A stretch of 64,000 nt of DNA from Deltaproteobacteria bacterium (GTDB lineage: Bacteria; Myxococcota_A; UBA9042). The position numbers were made by a program, and so were the translations under genes. The notes beneath the pieces were generated by a model, which did no database searches, had not been told where the DNA came from, and saw only the letters and a program-made list of their open reading frames with translations. Below, one piece after another: positions 51,994 through 59,722 of the stretch. Position 1 is the first letter of the stretch, and every line of letters starts with the position of its first letter. The stretch lies in assembly GCA_020632665.1 (NCBI GenBank), contig JACKFC010000018.1, forward strand, positions 43,934-107,933, read 5' to 3'.

Positions 51994-53214
51994 ATGCACG
52001 CGCTCGTCCTGGGATGCGGACCCGGCGGATTGCTCGCCGCAGCTCACCTCGCCGAGCGGGGCGCGACGGTCACGGTGCTCGCGCCGGACGTCGACCAGCC
52101 CTGGCGCAATCGCTACGGCGCCTGGCTCGACGAGCTGCAGGCCGTCGGGCTCGCCGGCGCCGCCGCGGAGACGTGGGTCGGGCCGCGGTTGCAGACGCCA
52201 CGGCGCGATCTCGCGCTCGACCGCACGTATTGTCGGGTCGACGGCGAGGCGCTGCGTGCCTCGCTTCGGCGACGGATCGAGGCGAACGGCGGCAGCTTCC
52301 GGGCGGCCACGGTCGCCGACGACGCGGCGCTCGAGCGGGCGCGAGTTGCGCTACGGGCCGACCTCGTCGTCGACGCGAGCGGCGTCCCCGGCCGCAGCCC
52401 TGGCCCGACGCCCGTGCGCTGGCAGCACGCCTGGGGCGAGCTGCTGCAGCTCCGCGACGACGGCGCCTTCCCGGCGATGCGGTTGATGGATTGGCGACCG
52501 CCGGAGCCCGAACGAGACACGATGTGGCGGGCGCGGCCTTCCTTTCTCTACGCGATGCCGCTGGGTGGCGGACGGGTCTTCGTCGAGGAGACCGAGTTGA
52601 TCGCGGCACATCCGCTGCCGCTGGACGTCCTCGCCGCCCGCTTGCACCGCCGGCTCGCCCACGAAGGGGTCGAGATCGCCGAGCGACTCGAGGTTGAGCG
52701 CTGTCGGCTGCCGATGTCGATCCGGCCTGCGCCGCCGACACGCGGCGTCGTCGACTTCGGCGCTCGCGCTGGGATGATCCATCCGGCGACCGGATATTCG
52801 CTGACCCGCAGCGCAGCGGTGGCCCCGCGCCTCGCAGCCGCCGTCGTGCGTGGATTCGCGGCCGGCGCCCGCGGGGAGGATCTGGCCGCGATCGGCCGCG
52901 CGAGGATCACGACCGCCGCGGAAGCGCCCGGCCTGCGCCTGCTCGGATTCGGTGCGGACGTCCTGGCTTCGTTCGATGGCCCTGAGATCGCGGCATTCTT
53001 CGAGGCCTTCTTCACCCTGCCGGCGTCTGCGTGGACCGCCATGCTCTCGGTGCCGAGCTCGCCTTGGCCGCTCGCGCACGTGATGGCGCGCGTCGATCGG
53101 CGAAGTCCTGCATCGATCCGTCGGCGCCTCTGGCGCATGGGATGGCAACGCCGCAACGAGCTCGTCGCGGCGTTCGCAGCCGGCCTCCGACCGGCGGCAG
53201 AGGAGAACGCATGA
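51994..53214 (+). CDS. lycopene cyclase (CrtL/CrtY-type flavoprotein)
   Basis: This is 406 aa from ATG 51994. A GTG at 51949 has a better ribosome site (GGAGG, 5 nt) and would add 15 polar residues before the first strand, so the start is uncertain. The N-terminal dinucleotide-binding motif is VLGCGPGGLLAAAHLAERG, followed by RNRYGAWLDEL. The later segments YAMPLGGGRVFVEETEL and GMIHPATGYSLTRS are characteristic of lycopene beta- and epsilon-cyclases. The product would be a carotenoid with one or two beta-ionone rings. It heads a plus-strand operon with crtE and crtB, overlapping crtE by ATGA. Confidence 0.82.
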   Translation: MHALVLGCGPGGLLAAAHLAERGATVTVLAPDVDQPWRNRYGAWLDELQAVGLAGAAAETWVGPRLQTPRRDLALDRTYCRVDGEALRASLRRRIEANGGSFRAATVADDAALERARVALRADLVVDASGVPGRSPGPTPVRWQHAWGELLQLRDDGAFPAMRLMDWRPPEPERDTMWRARPSFLYAMPLGGGRVFVEETELIAAHPLPLDVLAARLHRRLAHEGVEIAERLEVERCRLPMSIRPAPPTRGVVDFGARAGMIHPATGYSLTRSAAVAPRLAAAVVRGFAAGARGEDLAAIGRARITTAAEAPGLRLLGFGADVLASFDGPEIAAFFEAFFTLPASAWTAMLSVPSSPWPLAHVMARVDRRSPASIRRRLWRMGWQRRNELVAAFAAGLRPAAEENA

Positions 53215-54272
53215 CGCTCGCACCCTGGATCGAACGCAACCAACGCGCTTCGGTGCCGGCACGATCCCGACGCCGCCTGCAGATCGCGCCATGGAGCCTA
53301 GAAGAGGCGACCGAGCGCGCGGTCGAGGAAGTCAGCGCCGTCACGGCGCGGCATGTTCACGGCACGCTCGGTGCGATCGTCCGCGAGCACCTCGCCACCG
53401 GGGGCAAGCGCACGCGCATCCTCTTGGCGCTGCGTTGCGCCCAAGCCGTTGGCGTGCCGCTGCGCGACGCGGTGCCTCTGGCCGTCGCCGCCGAGCTGCT
53501 GCACAACGCCACGCTCATCCACGACGACCTGCAGGACGGCGACGCGGTCCGCCGCGGTGCGCCGACCGTCTGGGCGCGGCACGGCGTGGCGCAGGCGATC
53601 AACGCCGGCGATGTCTTGCTCATGCTGCCCTTCCTCGCCATCGCCGATTCGGTCGACGGCGCCGCACGCGCTTCGTTGACGGCGATGGTCGCCCGGCGCG
53701 CGGCAGCGACTGCCTGCGGTCAGAGCGACGAGTTGAGCCTGCTCGCCGAGGGGCGGCTCGATTGGGCCAGCTACGCCGGCGCCGCCCGCGGCAAGACCGG
53801 CCAGATCTTCGCCATCCCTTTCGAAGGCGCGGCGTTGCTCGCCGGTGCGTTGCCGGCAGACGCCGTCGCGGTCGGCGATCTCGCGACCTGGCTCGGCCTC
53901 GCCTACCAGACCGCCGACGATCTGCTCGACCTCTACGGCGACAAGGGCCGCGGCGAAGCCGGCAACGATCTGCGCGAAGGCAAGGTGAGCGCCGTCGTCG
54001 CGACCCATCTCGAGCGCGCGCCCGACGACCGCGCCGCACTGTTGGAGCTGCTCCGCCTACCGCGCGAAGAGACCAGCGCGGCCGCGGTGGCGGCGTGGAG
54101 CCGACGCTTCTTCGCATCGGGCGCCGCGGAGGAAGCACTCGCGCGGGCCCACAGCGAATCGGCCCGGATCGACGCCACGCCGCTGCCCGAAGCGCTGCGC
54201 CCGCTGCGTGCGGCCATGTCGCACCTGCGCGCCGACGTCCTCGGCCGCGCCGTCCTGCCGGAGGTGCGGTGA
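53211..54272 (+). CDS. crtE: geranylgeranyl diphosphate synthase
   Basis: This is 353 aa from ATG 53211 in the overlap with the cyclase stop, AGAGGAG upstream. The polyprenyl synthase features are present: GGKRTR (64-69), first Asp-rich motif DDLQD (105-109) preceded by LLHNATLIH, GKTGQIF, and second Asp-rich motif DDLLD (236-240) followed by GDKGR. It condenses isopentenyl diphosphate to the C20 precursor of carotenoids. It sits between the cyclase and phytoene synthase genes and shares one base with crtB. Confidence 0.92.
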   Translation: MTLAPWIERNQRASVPARSRRRLQIAPWSLEEATERAVEEVSAVTARHVHGTLGAIVREHLATGGKRTRILLALRCAQAVGVPLRDAVPLAVAAELLHNATLIHDDLQDGDAVRRGAPTVWARHGVAQAINAGDVLLMLPFLAIADSVDGAARASLTAMVARRAAATACGQSDELSLLAEGRLDWASYAGAARGKTGQIFAIPFEGAALLAGALPADAVAVGDLATWLGLAYQTADDLLDLYGDKGRGEAGNDLREGKVSAVVATHLERAPDDRAALLELLRLPREETSAAAVAAWSRRFFASGAAEEALARAHSESARIDATPLPEALRPLRAAMSHLRADVLGRAVLPEVR

Positions 54273-55231
54273 TGAGCACCGCAGAGCTCACCGCTTCGGT
54301 CCCGGTCGTCGCCGAATCGCACCAGGTGCTCGAGAAATACGGCACCTCGTTCGCCCTCGCCGGCCGGCTGCTGCCGCGCGCGAGCCGCGACGACGCCGCG
54401 GTGGTCTATGCCTTCTGCCGGTTGGTCGACGACGCCGCCGACGAAGCGCCCTCGATCGCGGCGGCCGAGATCGCCCTCGACCGGATCGACGCCGAACTCT
54501 CGGGCGCCGTCTCTGCGCGGCCGCTGATTCGGGCCTACCGAGAGGTCTGCCTGCGGCGGGAGATCCCCGTCGAGGCCGCCGCCGAGCTCCTCGCCGGCGT
54601 GCGCAGCGATCTCCGCCCGGTGCGCGTCGCGGACGACGCCGAGCTGCTGCGCTACGCCTACCGCGTCGCCGGTACCGTCGGCCTGATGATGTGCGGCGTC
54701 CTCGGCGTCCGCGATCGTCGGGCCTGGGCGCAGGCGATCGATCTCGGCGTGGCGATGCAGCTGACCAATATCTGTCGTGACGTGGCCGAAGACGCGGGCC
54801 GGGGCAGGGTCTACCTCCCCGAGAGCCGCCTGCGCGCGCACGGGTTGAGCAGCGACGCGCTGCTCGCCCTCGACGCCGGCCAGCGCGACGAGATCCGCCG
54901 CGGCACCGCAGCCGTCACCGGCGCGCTCCTCGCCCTCGCCGAGCGCTACTACCACAGCGCGACCACCGGCTTGGGCGCGATCCCGCTGCGGGCGCGGCTG
55001 GCGATCGGCGCGGCATTCCGCATCTACCGCGCGATTGGGGTCCGGCTGCAGCGACGGCACGGCGCCGATCCCTGGCACGGCCGCACCATCGTGCCGTGGC
55101 GTTGGCGCTTGCTGCATCTGGTCGCCGGGGTGGCGGTCGCGCTCGTCTCGAGGGCGCTGCGTCGGCCGCACCGTCACGGCTTGCACCGAGCCCTGCAGGG
55201 TCTGCCAGGGGTGGGCGTCGCCGAAATTTGA
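54272..55231 (+). CDS. crtB: phytoene synthase
   Basis: This 319-aa protein starts at ATG 54272, whose A is the last base of the crtE TGA, with GGAGG about 7 nt ahead. The family motifs are YAFCRLVDDAADE (first Asp-rich motif, Asp53, Asp54, Asp57) and QLTNICRDVAEDAGRGRVYLP (second, Asp170 and Asp174). It joins two geranylgeranyl diphosphates head to head to make phytoene, the first committed carotenoid. The last 60 residues are basic and include a hydrophobic stretch (LLHLVAGVAVALVSRAL) that may touch the membrane. It is the last gene of the plus-strand crt operon and faces the sigma gene. Confidence 0.95.
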   Translation: MSTAELTASVPVVAESHQVLEKYGTSFALAGRLLPRASRDDAAVVYAFCRLVDDAADEAPSIAAAEIALDRIDAELSGAVSARPLIRAYREVCLRREIPVEAAAELLAGVRSDLRPVRVADDAELLRYAYRVAGTVGLMMCGVLGVRDRRAWAQAIDLGVAMQLTNICRDVAEDAGRGRVYLPESRLRAHGLSSDALLALDAGQRDEIRRGTAAVTGALLALAERYYHSATTGLGAIPLRARLAIGAAFRIYRAIGVRLQRRHGADPWHGRTIVPWRWRLLHLVAGVAVALVSRALRRPHRHGLHRALQGLPGVGVAEI

Positions 55232-55232
55232 A

Positions 55233-55263
55233 CCGCCCGCTGCCTGGGCAGGCGAGCGGGCGG
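55233..55263. terminator. GC hairpin between convergent crtB and sigma genes
   Basis: A 9-bp perfect stem (CCGCCCGCT with AGCGGGCGG) and a 13-nt loop lie directly after the crtB stop, with GAACC/GGTTC flanks that can extend it. There is no real T-run; the minus strand has TTCAAATTT, so it would serve the sigma gene slightly better. Confidence 0.45.
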
Positions 55264-55303
55264 CTCTCCGGTTCAGCAGCGGTCGGTCGACCGCAGTCAT
55301 CGG

Positions 55304-55900
55304 CTAGGCGGCGAAGGCCACGTCGCTGGTCGTCGCCTCACGCAGCGTCTTGCGCACGCGATGCAGACGCGCCTTGAGCGCCGAGACCGAGAGGCCCATC
55401 CGCTCGGCGACGACCTCCTTCTCCTCGCCACGCAGGTCCATCGCGAAGAAGAGCTCGCGGTTCTCTTCCGGCAACGCCGCCGTGGCCTCGGCGAGGTTCT
55501 TCGCGGCCAACCGCCCCGCCAGCAGCGCTTCGGGGTGGTGCCACGACTCTCCTTCGCGCTGCGAAGCGACGATGTGGTCGACGTCCTCGCTCTCCATCGG
55601 GATCGGCACGCGCTTGCGCTTGCGCAGGAGCATCCGGGCGCAGTTCTGCGTGATGCGGTAGACCCACGTCGAGAGGCTGGACTCGCCACGGAAGTACGAG
55701 GCCTTGCGGAAGACGGTCCACACGACGTCTTGCACGACTTCCTCGGTGTCCCAATCGTCACGCACGATCTTGCGCGCGGTCGAGTACATCAGCGCGCGGT
55801 AGCGCTGCTGAAACACCGCGAGAGCGGCGGGCAACTGCGCGACGAGCGCAGCGTGCAGTTCCTGGTCGGTCATTTGGGGGCTCACGACGATGGCTTGCAT
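55304..55900 (-). CDS. ECF-type RNA polymerase sigma factor
   Basis: This is 198 aa from ATG 55900, 7 nt after AGGAG. Region 2 covers about residues 28-95 (DTEEVVQDVVWTVFRKASYFRG, then STWVYRITQNCARMLLRKRKR). Region 4 covers about 140-190 (LPEENRELFFAMDLRGEEKEVVAERMGLSVSALKARLHRVRKTLRE). Regions 1 and 3 are absent, as in group 4 sigma factors. No anti-sigma gene lies on either side, unlike CarQ-CarR of Myxococcus. It diverges from carH, and the shared region contains 11-bp direct repeats and an ECF-like promoter, so repression by CarH plus self-activation is the likely control. Neighbouring crt genes are the obvious targets. Confidence 0.92.
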   Translation of the reverse strand: MQAIVVSPQMTDQELHAALVAQLPAALAVFQQRYRALMYSTARKIVRDDWDTEEVVQDVVWTVFRKASYFRGESSLSTWVYRITQNCARMLLRKRKRVPIPMESEDVDHIVASQREGESWHHPEALLAGRLAAKNLAEATAALPEENRELFFAMDLRGEEKEVVAERMGLSVSALKARLHRVRKTLREATTSDVAFAA

Positions 55901-55935
55901 GGTGTCTCCTGTCGGGCGGAGCTGCGTCGCCGCCC

Positions 55936-55957
55936 GGTGAACAGAAGATGAACAGAA
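55936..55957 (-). promoter_or_regulatory. two tandem 11-bp direct repeats, probable CarH operator half
   Basis: GGTGAACAGAA (55936-55946) is followed immediately by GATGAACAGAA (55947-55957), identical at 10 of 11 positions. Read on the minus strand the core is TGTTC. They lie 36-57 bp before the sigma gene start, around its predicted transcription start. CarH of Thermus binds as a tetramer to head-to-tail 11-bp repeats. Confidence 0.62.
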
Positions 55958-55963
55958 TCTGCG

Positions 55964-55988
55964 GACGAGATCAAGCAAAACTTGTTCA
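55964..55988 (-). promoter_or_regulatory. candidate ECF-type promoter of the sigma gene
   Basis: On the minus strand, TGAAC (55988-55984), 16 bp and CGTC (55967-55964) have the spacing and -10 of many ECF promoters. The start would fall at about 55957, at the edge of the 11-bp repeats. The -35 box is itself part of the oppositely oriented repeat cluster. Confidence 0.35.
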
Positions 55989-56014
55989 GGACGTGTTCGA
56001 TTTCTTGTCGGCCG
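55982..56014 (+). promoter_or_regulatory. second set of 11-bp repeats, plus orientation
   Basis: TGTTC cores begin at 55983 and 55994, exactly 11 bp apart (TTGTTCAGGAC, then GTGTTCGATTT). A degraded third copy (CTTGTCGGCCG) follows in phase. A lone TGTTCA is at 56070. The orientation is opposite to the 55936-55957 pair, so each set faces one of the divergent genes. Confidence 0.5.
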
Positions 56015-56138
56015 CTGCGAACGCCCATGAATCAGAAGGGATCTCGCGATCAGATCCGCGGCCAGGACCTGTTCAAAACCCGTGCGTCGGACTTGACCAC
56101 GCCCACCGAGCGGTCACCATCGGCAGCGGAGGTCGGCG

Positions 56139-57149
56139 ATGCGGGAGGAAGAGCGAGACGGCGCGTTCGCGCAGGATGCGGCCGAGACGGGGCAGGGCGC
56201 GGCATTGCTGTCCATCGGGGCGCTGGCGCGGCTGAGCGGCGTCCCGGCCGATACGCTGCGGACGTGGGAGCGCCGCTATGGTCGCCCCGTACCGGTGCGC
56301 TTGCCGTCGGGGCACCGACGCTACGCGGCGACCTGGGTCGAGACCATCGGCCACTGGAAGCACCTGCTCGAGCGCGGGTTCCCGGCCAGCGACGTGGTCG
56401 GCGCCGACGACGCGGTGTTGGCCACCATGCTCGGCATCGAGGCCGGTAGCGACGCTGCCGAAGCATCAGCGGCGGCGACTGCCGTTCCGGACGCCGAGCC
56501 TCGATCCGAAGACGAGATCGCCCCTGCCGATCTGGTCCGGACCTGGATCGACGCCGCGGCGCGACACGACCACGACGGCCTCGGCAGCGGGATGGAGCGC
56601 GCCGTCGAGCGGGTAGGAGCGCTGGCCTTCGCCGAGCAATTTGCCGGCCCGTTCCTGACCCAACTCGGCGCGGCCTGGGCCGACGGGCGGGTCACGGTCG
56701 CGGCCGAGCACGCCGCCAGCGAACGCTTCCGCGAGTTGGTCGCGCGCCGTCGCCGCCGGCTTTCCGATGCGCAGAGCGGTCCGGCCGTCGTCTGCGCGAC
56801 CCTACCCGGTGAGCGTCACGACCTCGGCCTGCAGCTCGCGGCCTGGATCGCCGCCGTCGCGGGCCGCCGCATCGTCTTTCTCGGCGCCGATACGCCGGTG
56901 GTCGAGATCGCAGGGGCCGTCCGCGCGGTCGAAGCCGATGCGTTGTTGCTCAGCGTCTCGCGCTACGCTGATCTCGGCGCGGCCTACGCCCACTGCGCCG
57001 AGCTGCTGCCGATGCTCGGTGGCGACGTGCGTTGCCTGGTCGGTGGTGCTGGCGCCCCAGACGTCCCCGGCATCCTGCGCCTCGATGGCTTCGCTGGTCT
57101 GGTCGGCCTGCTGCGCGCCACGCCAGCGGATCAGGGCGCCGCGTCGTAG
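56139..57149 (+). CDS. carH: CarH/LitR-type adenosylcobalamin-dependent light-sensing MerR repressor
   Basis: This is 336 aa from ATG 56139, 7 nt after GGAGG. The MerR-type winged helix covers about residues 23-70 (LSIGALARLSGVPADTLRTWERRYG and PSGHRRYA). After an Ala-rich linker, the helical cap domain (about 130-205) carries Trp180, then nine residues, then Glu190-His191, the W-x9-EH signature that covers the adenosyl group in photoreceptor CarH. The cobalamin-binding fold (215-325) has the lower-ligand motif ExHxxG with His227, then FLGAD, LLSVS and LVGGAG. In the dark with AdoCbl it should bind DNA as a tetramer and let go on light. The residue after Trp180 is Ala, where Thermus CarH has His132. 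The gene overlaps the converging nitroreductase by 19 bp. Confidence 0.92.
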   Translation: MREEERDGAFAQDAAETGQGAALLSIGALARLSGVPADTLRTWERRYGRPVPVRLPSGHRRYAATWVETIGHWKHLLERGFPASDVVGADDAVLATMLGIEAGSDAAEASAAATAVPDAEPRSEDEIAPADLVRTWIDAAARHDHDGLGSGMERAVERVGALAFAEQFAGPFLTQLGAAWADGRVTVAAEHAASERFRELVARRRRRLSDAQSGPAVVCATLPGERHDLGLQLAAWIAAVAGRRIVFLGADTPVVEIAGAVRAVEADALLLSVSRYADLGAAYAHCAELLPMLGGDVRCLVGGAGAPDVPGILRLDGFAGLVGLLRATPADQGAAS

Positions 57150-57799
57150 CGCAGCAGCACCTCGTCTAGGGGCTTGCGCGTGATCGCCGGAACGGTGCAA
57201 TCCGCAGCCGGATAGCCAACTGGAATCAGCAACATCGCCCGCTCGTGGTCGGGGCGGCCGAGGATCTCGCCGAGGAAGCGCATCGGCGCCGGGGTGTGGG
57301 TCAGCGTCGCGAGCCCCGCCACTGTCAGCGCTGCGATCAGCATGCCCGCGGCGATGCCCACCGACTCTTGCACGTAGTAGTGCTGCTCGCCCGCGGTGCC
57401 GTGGCGTTGCGCGAAGACGACGATCAGCGCCGGGGCCTGCTCGAGGAAGGGCTTGTTGGCGTCGGTGCCGAGCGGCTCGAGGTCGTCGAGCCACCGCTGC
57501 GGCGCCCGGCCACCGTAGAAGCGCCGCTCTTCGGCCTCTGCCGCGTCGCGGATCTGCTTCTTCAGCGCCGGATCGCGGATCAGGCAGAAGGTCCACGGCT
57601 GTCGGTTCGCGCCGGAGGGCGCCTGCGCCGCCGCCTCGATCGCCGCCTCGACCACGCCTTCCGGCAGAGGGCGATCGGAGAAGGCGCGTACCGACCTGCG
57701 CCGCCGCATCGTCTCGCGGAAGCCCTCGACCCGCTGACGCATCTGCGCCGGCGGCAGCTCATCCATGCGATAGGGTACCGGCTCTGCTGGCGTCGACAT
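57131..57799 (-). CDS. nitroreductase family flavoprotein
   Basis: This is 222 aa from ATG 57799, 7 nt after AGGAG. FMN-binding features are RRRRSVRAFSDRPLP (about residue 31), APSGANRQPWTF (about 57), the central QESVGIAAGMLIAAL, and the late PVGYPA. These fit the nitroreductase superfamily, and the long N-terminus and APSGANRQPW form are close to the iodotyrosine-deiodinase-like branch. It would reduce a small aromatic or quinone substrate with NAD(P)H. It is monocistronic, converging on carH with a 19-bp overlap and diverging from the peroxidase gene. Confidence 0.9.
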   Translation of the reverse strand: MSTPAEPVPYRMDELPPAQMRQRVEGFRETMRRRRSVRAFSDRPLPEGVVEAAIEAAAQAPSGANRQPWTFCLIRDPALKKQIRDAAEAEERRFYGGRAPQRWLDDLEPLGTDANKPFLEQAPALIVVFAQRHGTAGEQHYYVQESVGIAAGMLIAALTVAGLATLTHTPAPMRFLGEILGRPDHERAMLLIPVGYPAADCTVPAITRKPLDEVLLRYDAAP

Positions 57800-57857
57800 C
57801 GTCACTCCTGGCGCACACCGCGTCGGCAACCGTGCGCGGACGCAATCATGCAGACCC

Positions 57858-57885
57858 TTCCCTTCGGCGGTCGAGTCCCTACATT
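57858..57885 (+). promoter_or_regulatory. candidate promoter of the cytochrome c peroxidase gene
   Basis: TTCCCT (57858-57863), 16 bp and TACATT (57880-57885). The -10 is good and the -35 weak. The start at about 57892 leaves a 48-nt leader to the GTG at 57940, which argues against starts further upstream. Confidence 0.3.
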
Positions 57886-57939
57886 GACTCTGCGGCGATG
57901 GACACGGGTGGTGCCGTCGCGCACCGAAGGAGTCGCTCC

Positions 57940-59238
57940 GTGCAGCCTTGTTCGCGCCCGCTTCTCGCGCTCATCGCGCTCTTCGCCGCCGCGATCTCCG
58001 CGCTCTCCGGCTGCTCGACGGATGCGGCGACTGCCGACACCTGGACCGAGCAGGAGCGCGCGTTCGTCGCCGCGATGCAGCCCCTCGGAGCGCCGCGCCC
58101 CTCCGCCGGCAACGCCGTCGCCGACGACCCCGACGCGGCGAAGCTCGGTCACCGGCTCTTCTTCGATCTGTGCTTCTCGGCGGACGGCACCGTCGGCTGC
58201 GCCACCTGTCACCAGCCGGAGCACGGCTTCGCCGACGGCAAGGCGCTCGCCGAGGGCCTCGGCACCGCGACGCGGCACGCGCCGACCGCCTTGGGTGCAG
58301 CGTGGCAACCCTGGCAATTCTGGGACGGACGCGCAGACAGCCTGTGGATGCAGGCGCTCGGCCCGATCGAGAACCCGGTCGAGCACGGCTTCGACCGCGT
58401 CGCCGTCGCCCACACCTTGGCCGCGCACTACAAGCCCGAATACGAGGCGCTCTTCGGCCCGCTGCCGCCGCTGCAGGATAGCAGCCGCTTTCCGGCCCAT
58501 GCGAGACCGGTCGACGATGATCCGAAGCACCCGCAGCAGCAGGCCTGGGCTGCGATGACAGAAGCGGATCGCGACGCCGTCAACCGCGTCTTCGCCAACT
58601 TCGGCAAGGCCATCGAGGCCTACGAGCGCAAGCTGAAGCCGGCGCCGATCGCCCTCGACGCCTTCGTCGCGGCATTCGTCGCCGGTGACGACGCCGGCGG
58701 CGGCCACCTCGACGCTTCAGCCACCCGCGGCTTGCACCTCTTCGTCGGCAAGGCCGGCTGCGCCTTCTGTCATAGCGGACCGCGGCTCTCCAACGGCGCC
58801 TTCCACAATATCGGCCTGGCGCAGCCCGAGGGCACGCCGGCGCAAGACCGCGGCCGCTACCTCGGGACCGGGCAGGTCTTGGCGTCGGTCTTCAACTGCC
58901 TCGGCCCCTATTCGGACGCGGGGGGGCAGGGCTGCGGCGAGCTCCCCTATCTGGTCGACAAGGAGATCGTCATGCTCGGCGCGTTCAAGACGCCGAGCCT
59001 GCGCAACGTCGCCAAGACGGCTCCCTATATGCACGCCGGTCAGTACGCGACCTTGGGTGAAGTGGTCGAGCATTACCGCCACATCGAAGATCACCTCGCG
59101 CCGATCGGTCCACGCGAATCGTTCCTGCGCAACCTCGACATGACCGACGGCGAACGCGACGATCTGCTCGCGTTCTTGCACACGCTCGACGCCGAGCCCG
59201 CCGATTCAGCGTGGGCCTCGCCGCCCACCCAACGCTGA
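57940..59238 (+). CDS. dihaem cytochrome c peroxidase / MauG family lipoprotein
   Basis: This is 432 aa from a GTG at 57940, with AAGGAG 7 nt ahead; ATG 57898 is an alternative with no ribosome site. The signal peptide ends in a lipobox (ALSGC, Cys25). Two c-type haem sites are present: Cys87-x2-Cys90-His91 (CATCH) and Cys274-x2-Cys277-His278 (CAFCH), the spacing of bacterial cytochrome c peroxidases. The segments KLGHRLFFD, TPSLRNVAKTAPYMHAG and DLLAFLHTLD also fit that family. It would reduce peroxide in the periplasm or act as a MauG-like oxidase. It is followed at 15 bp by the His-rich small lipoprotein gene. Confidence 0.92.
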   Translation: MQPCSRPLLALIALFAAAISALSGCSTDAATADTWTEQERAFVAAMQPLGAPRPSAGNAVADDPDAAKLGHRLFFDLCFSADGTVGCATCHQPEHGFADGKALAEGLGTATRHAPTALGAAWQPWQFWDGRADSLWMQALGPIENPVEHGFDRVAVAHTLAAHYKPEYEALFGPLPPLQDSSRFPAHARPVDDDPKHPQQQAWAAMTEADRDAVNRVFANFGKAIEAYERKLKPAPIALDAFVAAFVAGDDAGGGHLDASATRGLHLFVGKAGCAFCHSGPRLSNGAFHNIGLAQPEGTPAQDRGRYLGTGQVLASVFNCLGPYSDAGGQGCGELPYLVDKEIVMLGAFKTPSLRNVAKTAPYMHAGQYATLGEVVEHYRHIEDHLAPIGPRESFLRNLDMTDGERDDLLAFLHTLDAEPADSAWASPPTQR

Positions 59239-59253
59239 CCCAGGAGCCCTCCG

Positions 59254-59718
59254 ATGGTCCACGATCGACTCCGCGCCGCCCTCTTGGCCGCCGCGCTCTC
59301 TGCCTCCGCGGCGGCACTCCCGGGCTGTGACAGCCACGATCACGACGACCACAGCCACAGCACCGGCACGCTGATGACCATGCGGAGCGGCACCAGCGAC
59401 GCCAAGCTCTACCAACTGAAGTGGGAGACCGATCCCGCGACGGTGGTGGTGGGTGAGCTCTTCCGCGTCCGTACCACGTTGCAGGACGCCAACGGCCAGC
59501 CGGTCCTCGGCGCGACGCTCGCGGTCGACGCCTGGATGCCCGAGCACGGCCACGGGATGGAGGGCGTCGCGCCGCTGACCGTGGAGTCCACGGCGACGCA
59601 GGGCCTTTACGAGACCGAGGGGATGCGCTGCCAGATGCCCGGCCAGTGGGAGCTGCGCTTCACCATCGACGGCACCCCGGGCGCCGACAAGGGCACGCTG
59701 CCGATGGCCGTGCAGTAG
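59254..59718 (+). CDS. small His-rich lipoprotein with YtkA/FixH-like domain
   Basis: This is 154 aa with AGGAG upstream of the ATG. The lipoprotein signal (AALPGC) is followed at once by the His/Asp-rich stretch DSHDHDDHSHS, a likely metal-binding tail. Residues about 50-150 form a beta-sandwich like YtkA/FixH proteins (PATVVVGELFRVRTTLQDANGQPVLGATLAVDAWMPEHGHGME, then the end GQWELRFTIDG). The MPEHGHGM region is the typical conserved part. Such proteins sit near copper enzymes and cytochromes. It is paired with the dihaem peroxidase gene 15 bp upstream and followed by an intrinsic terminator. Confidence 0.77.
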   Translation: MVHDRLRAALLAAALSASAAALPGCDSHDHDDHSHSTGTLMTMRSGTSDAKLYQLKWETDPATVVVGELFRVRTTLQDANGQPVLGATLAVDAWMPEHGHGMEGVAPLTVESTATQGLYETEGMRCQMPGQWELRFTIDGTPGADKGTLPMAVQ

Positions 59719-59722
59719 GCCC

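Noticed and set aside
55304..57149. An anti-sigma gene next to the ECF sigma factor
   Set aside because: I searched both flanks and both strands. The neighbours are crtB and carH, and no membrane or zinc-binding anti-sigma fits in the gaps.
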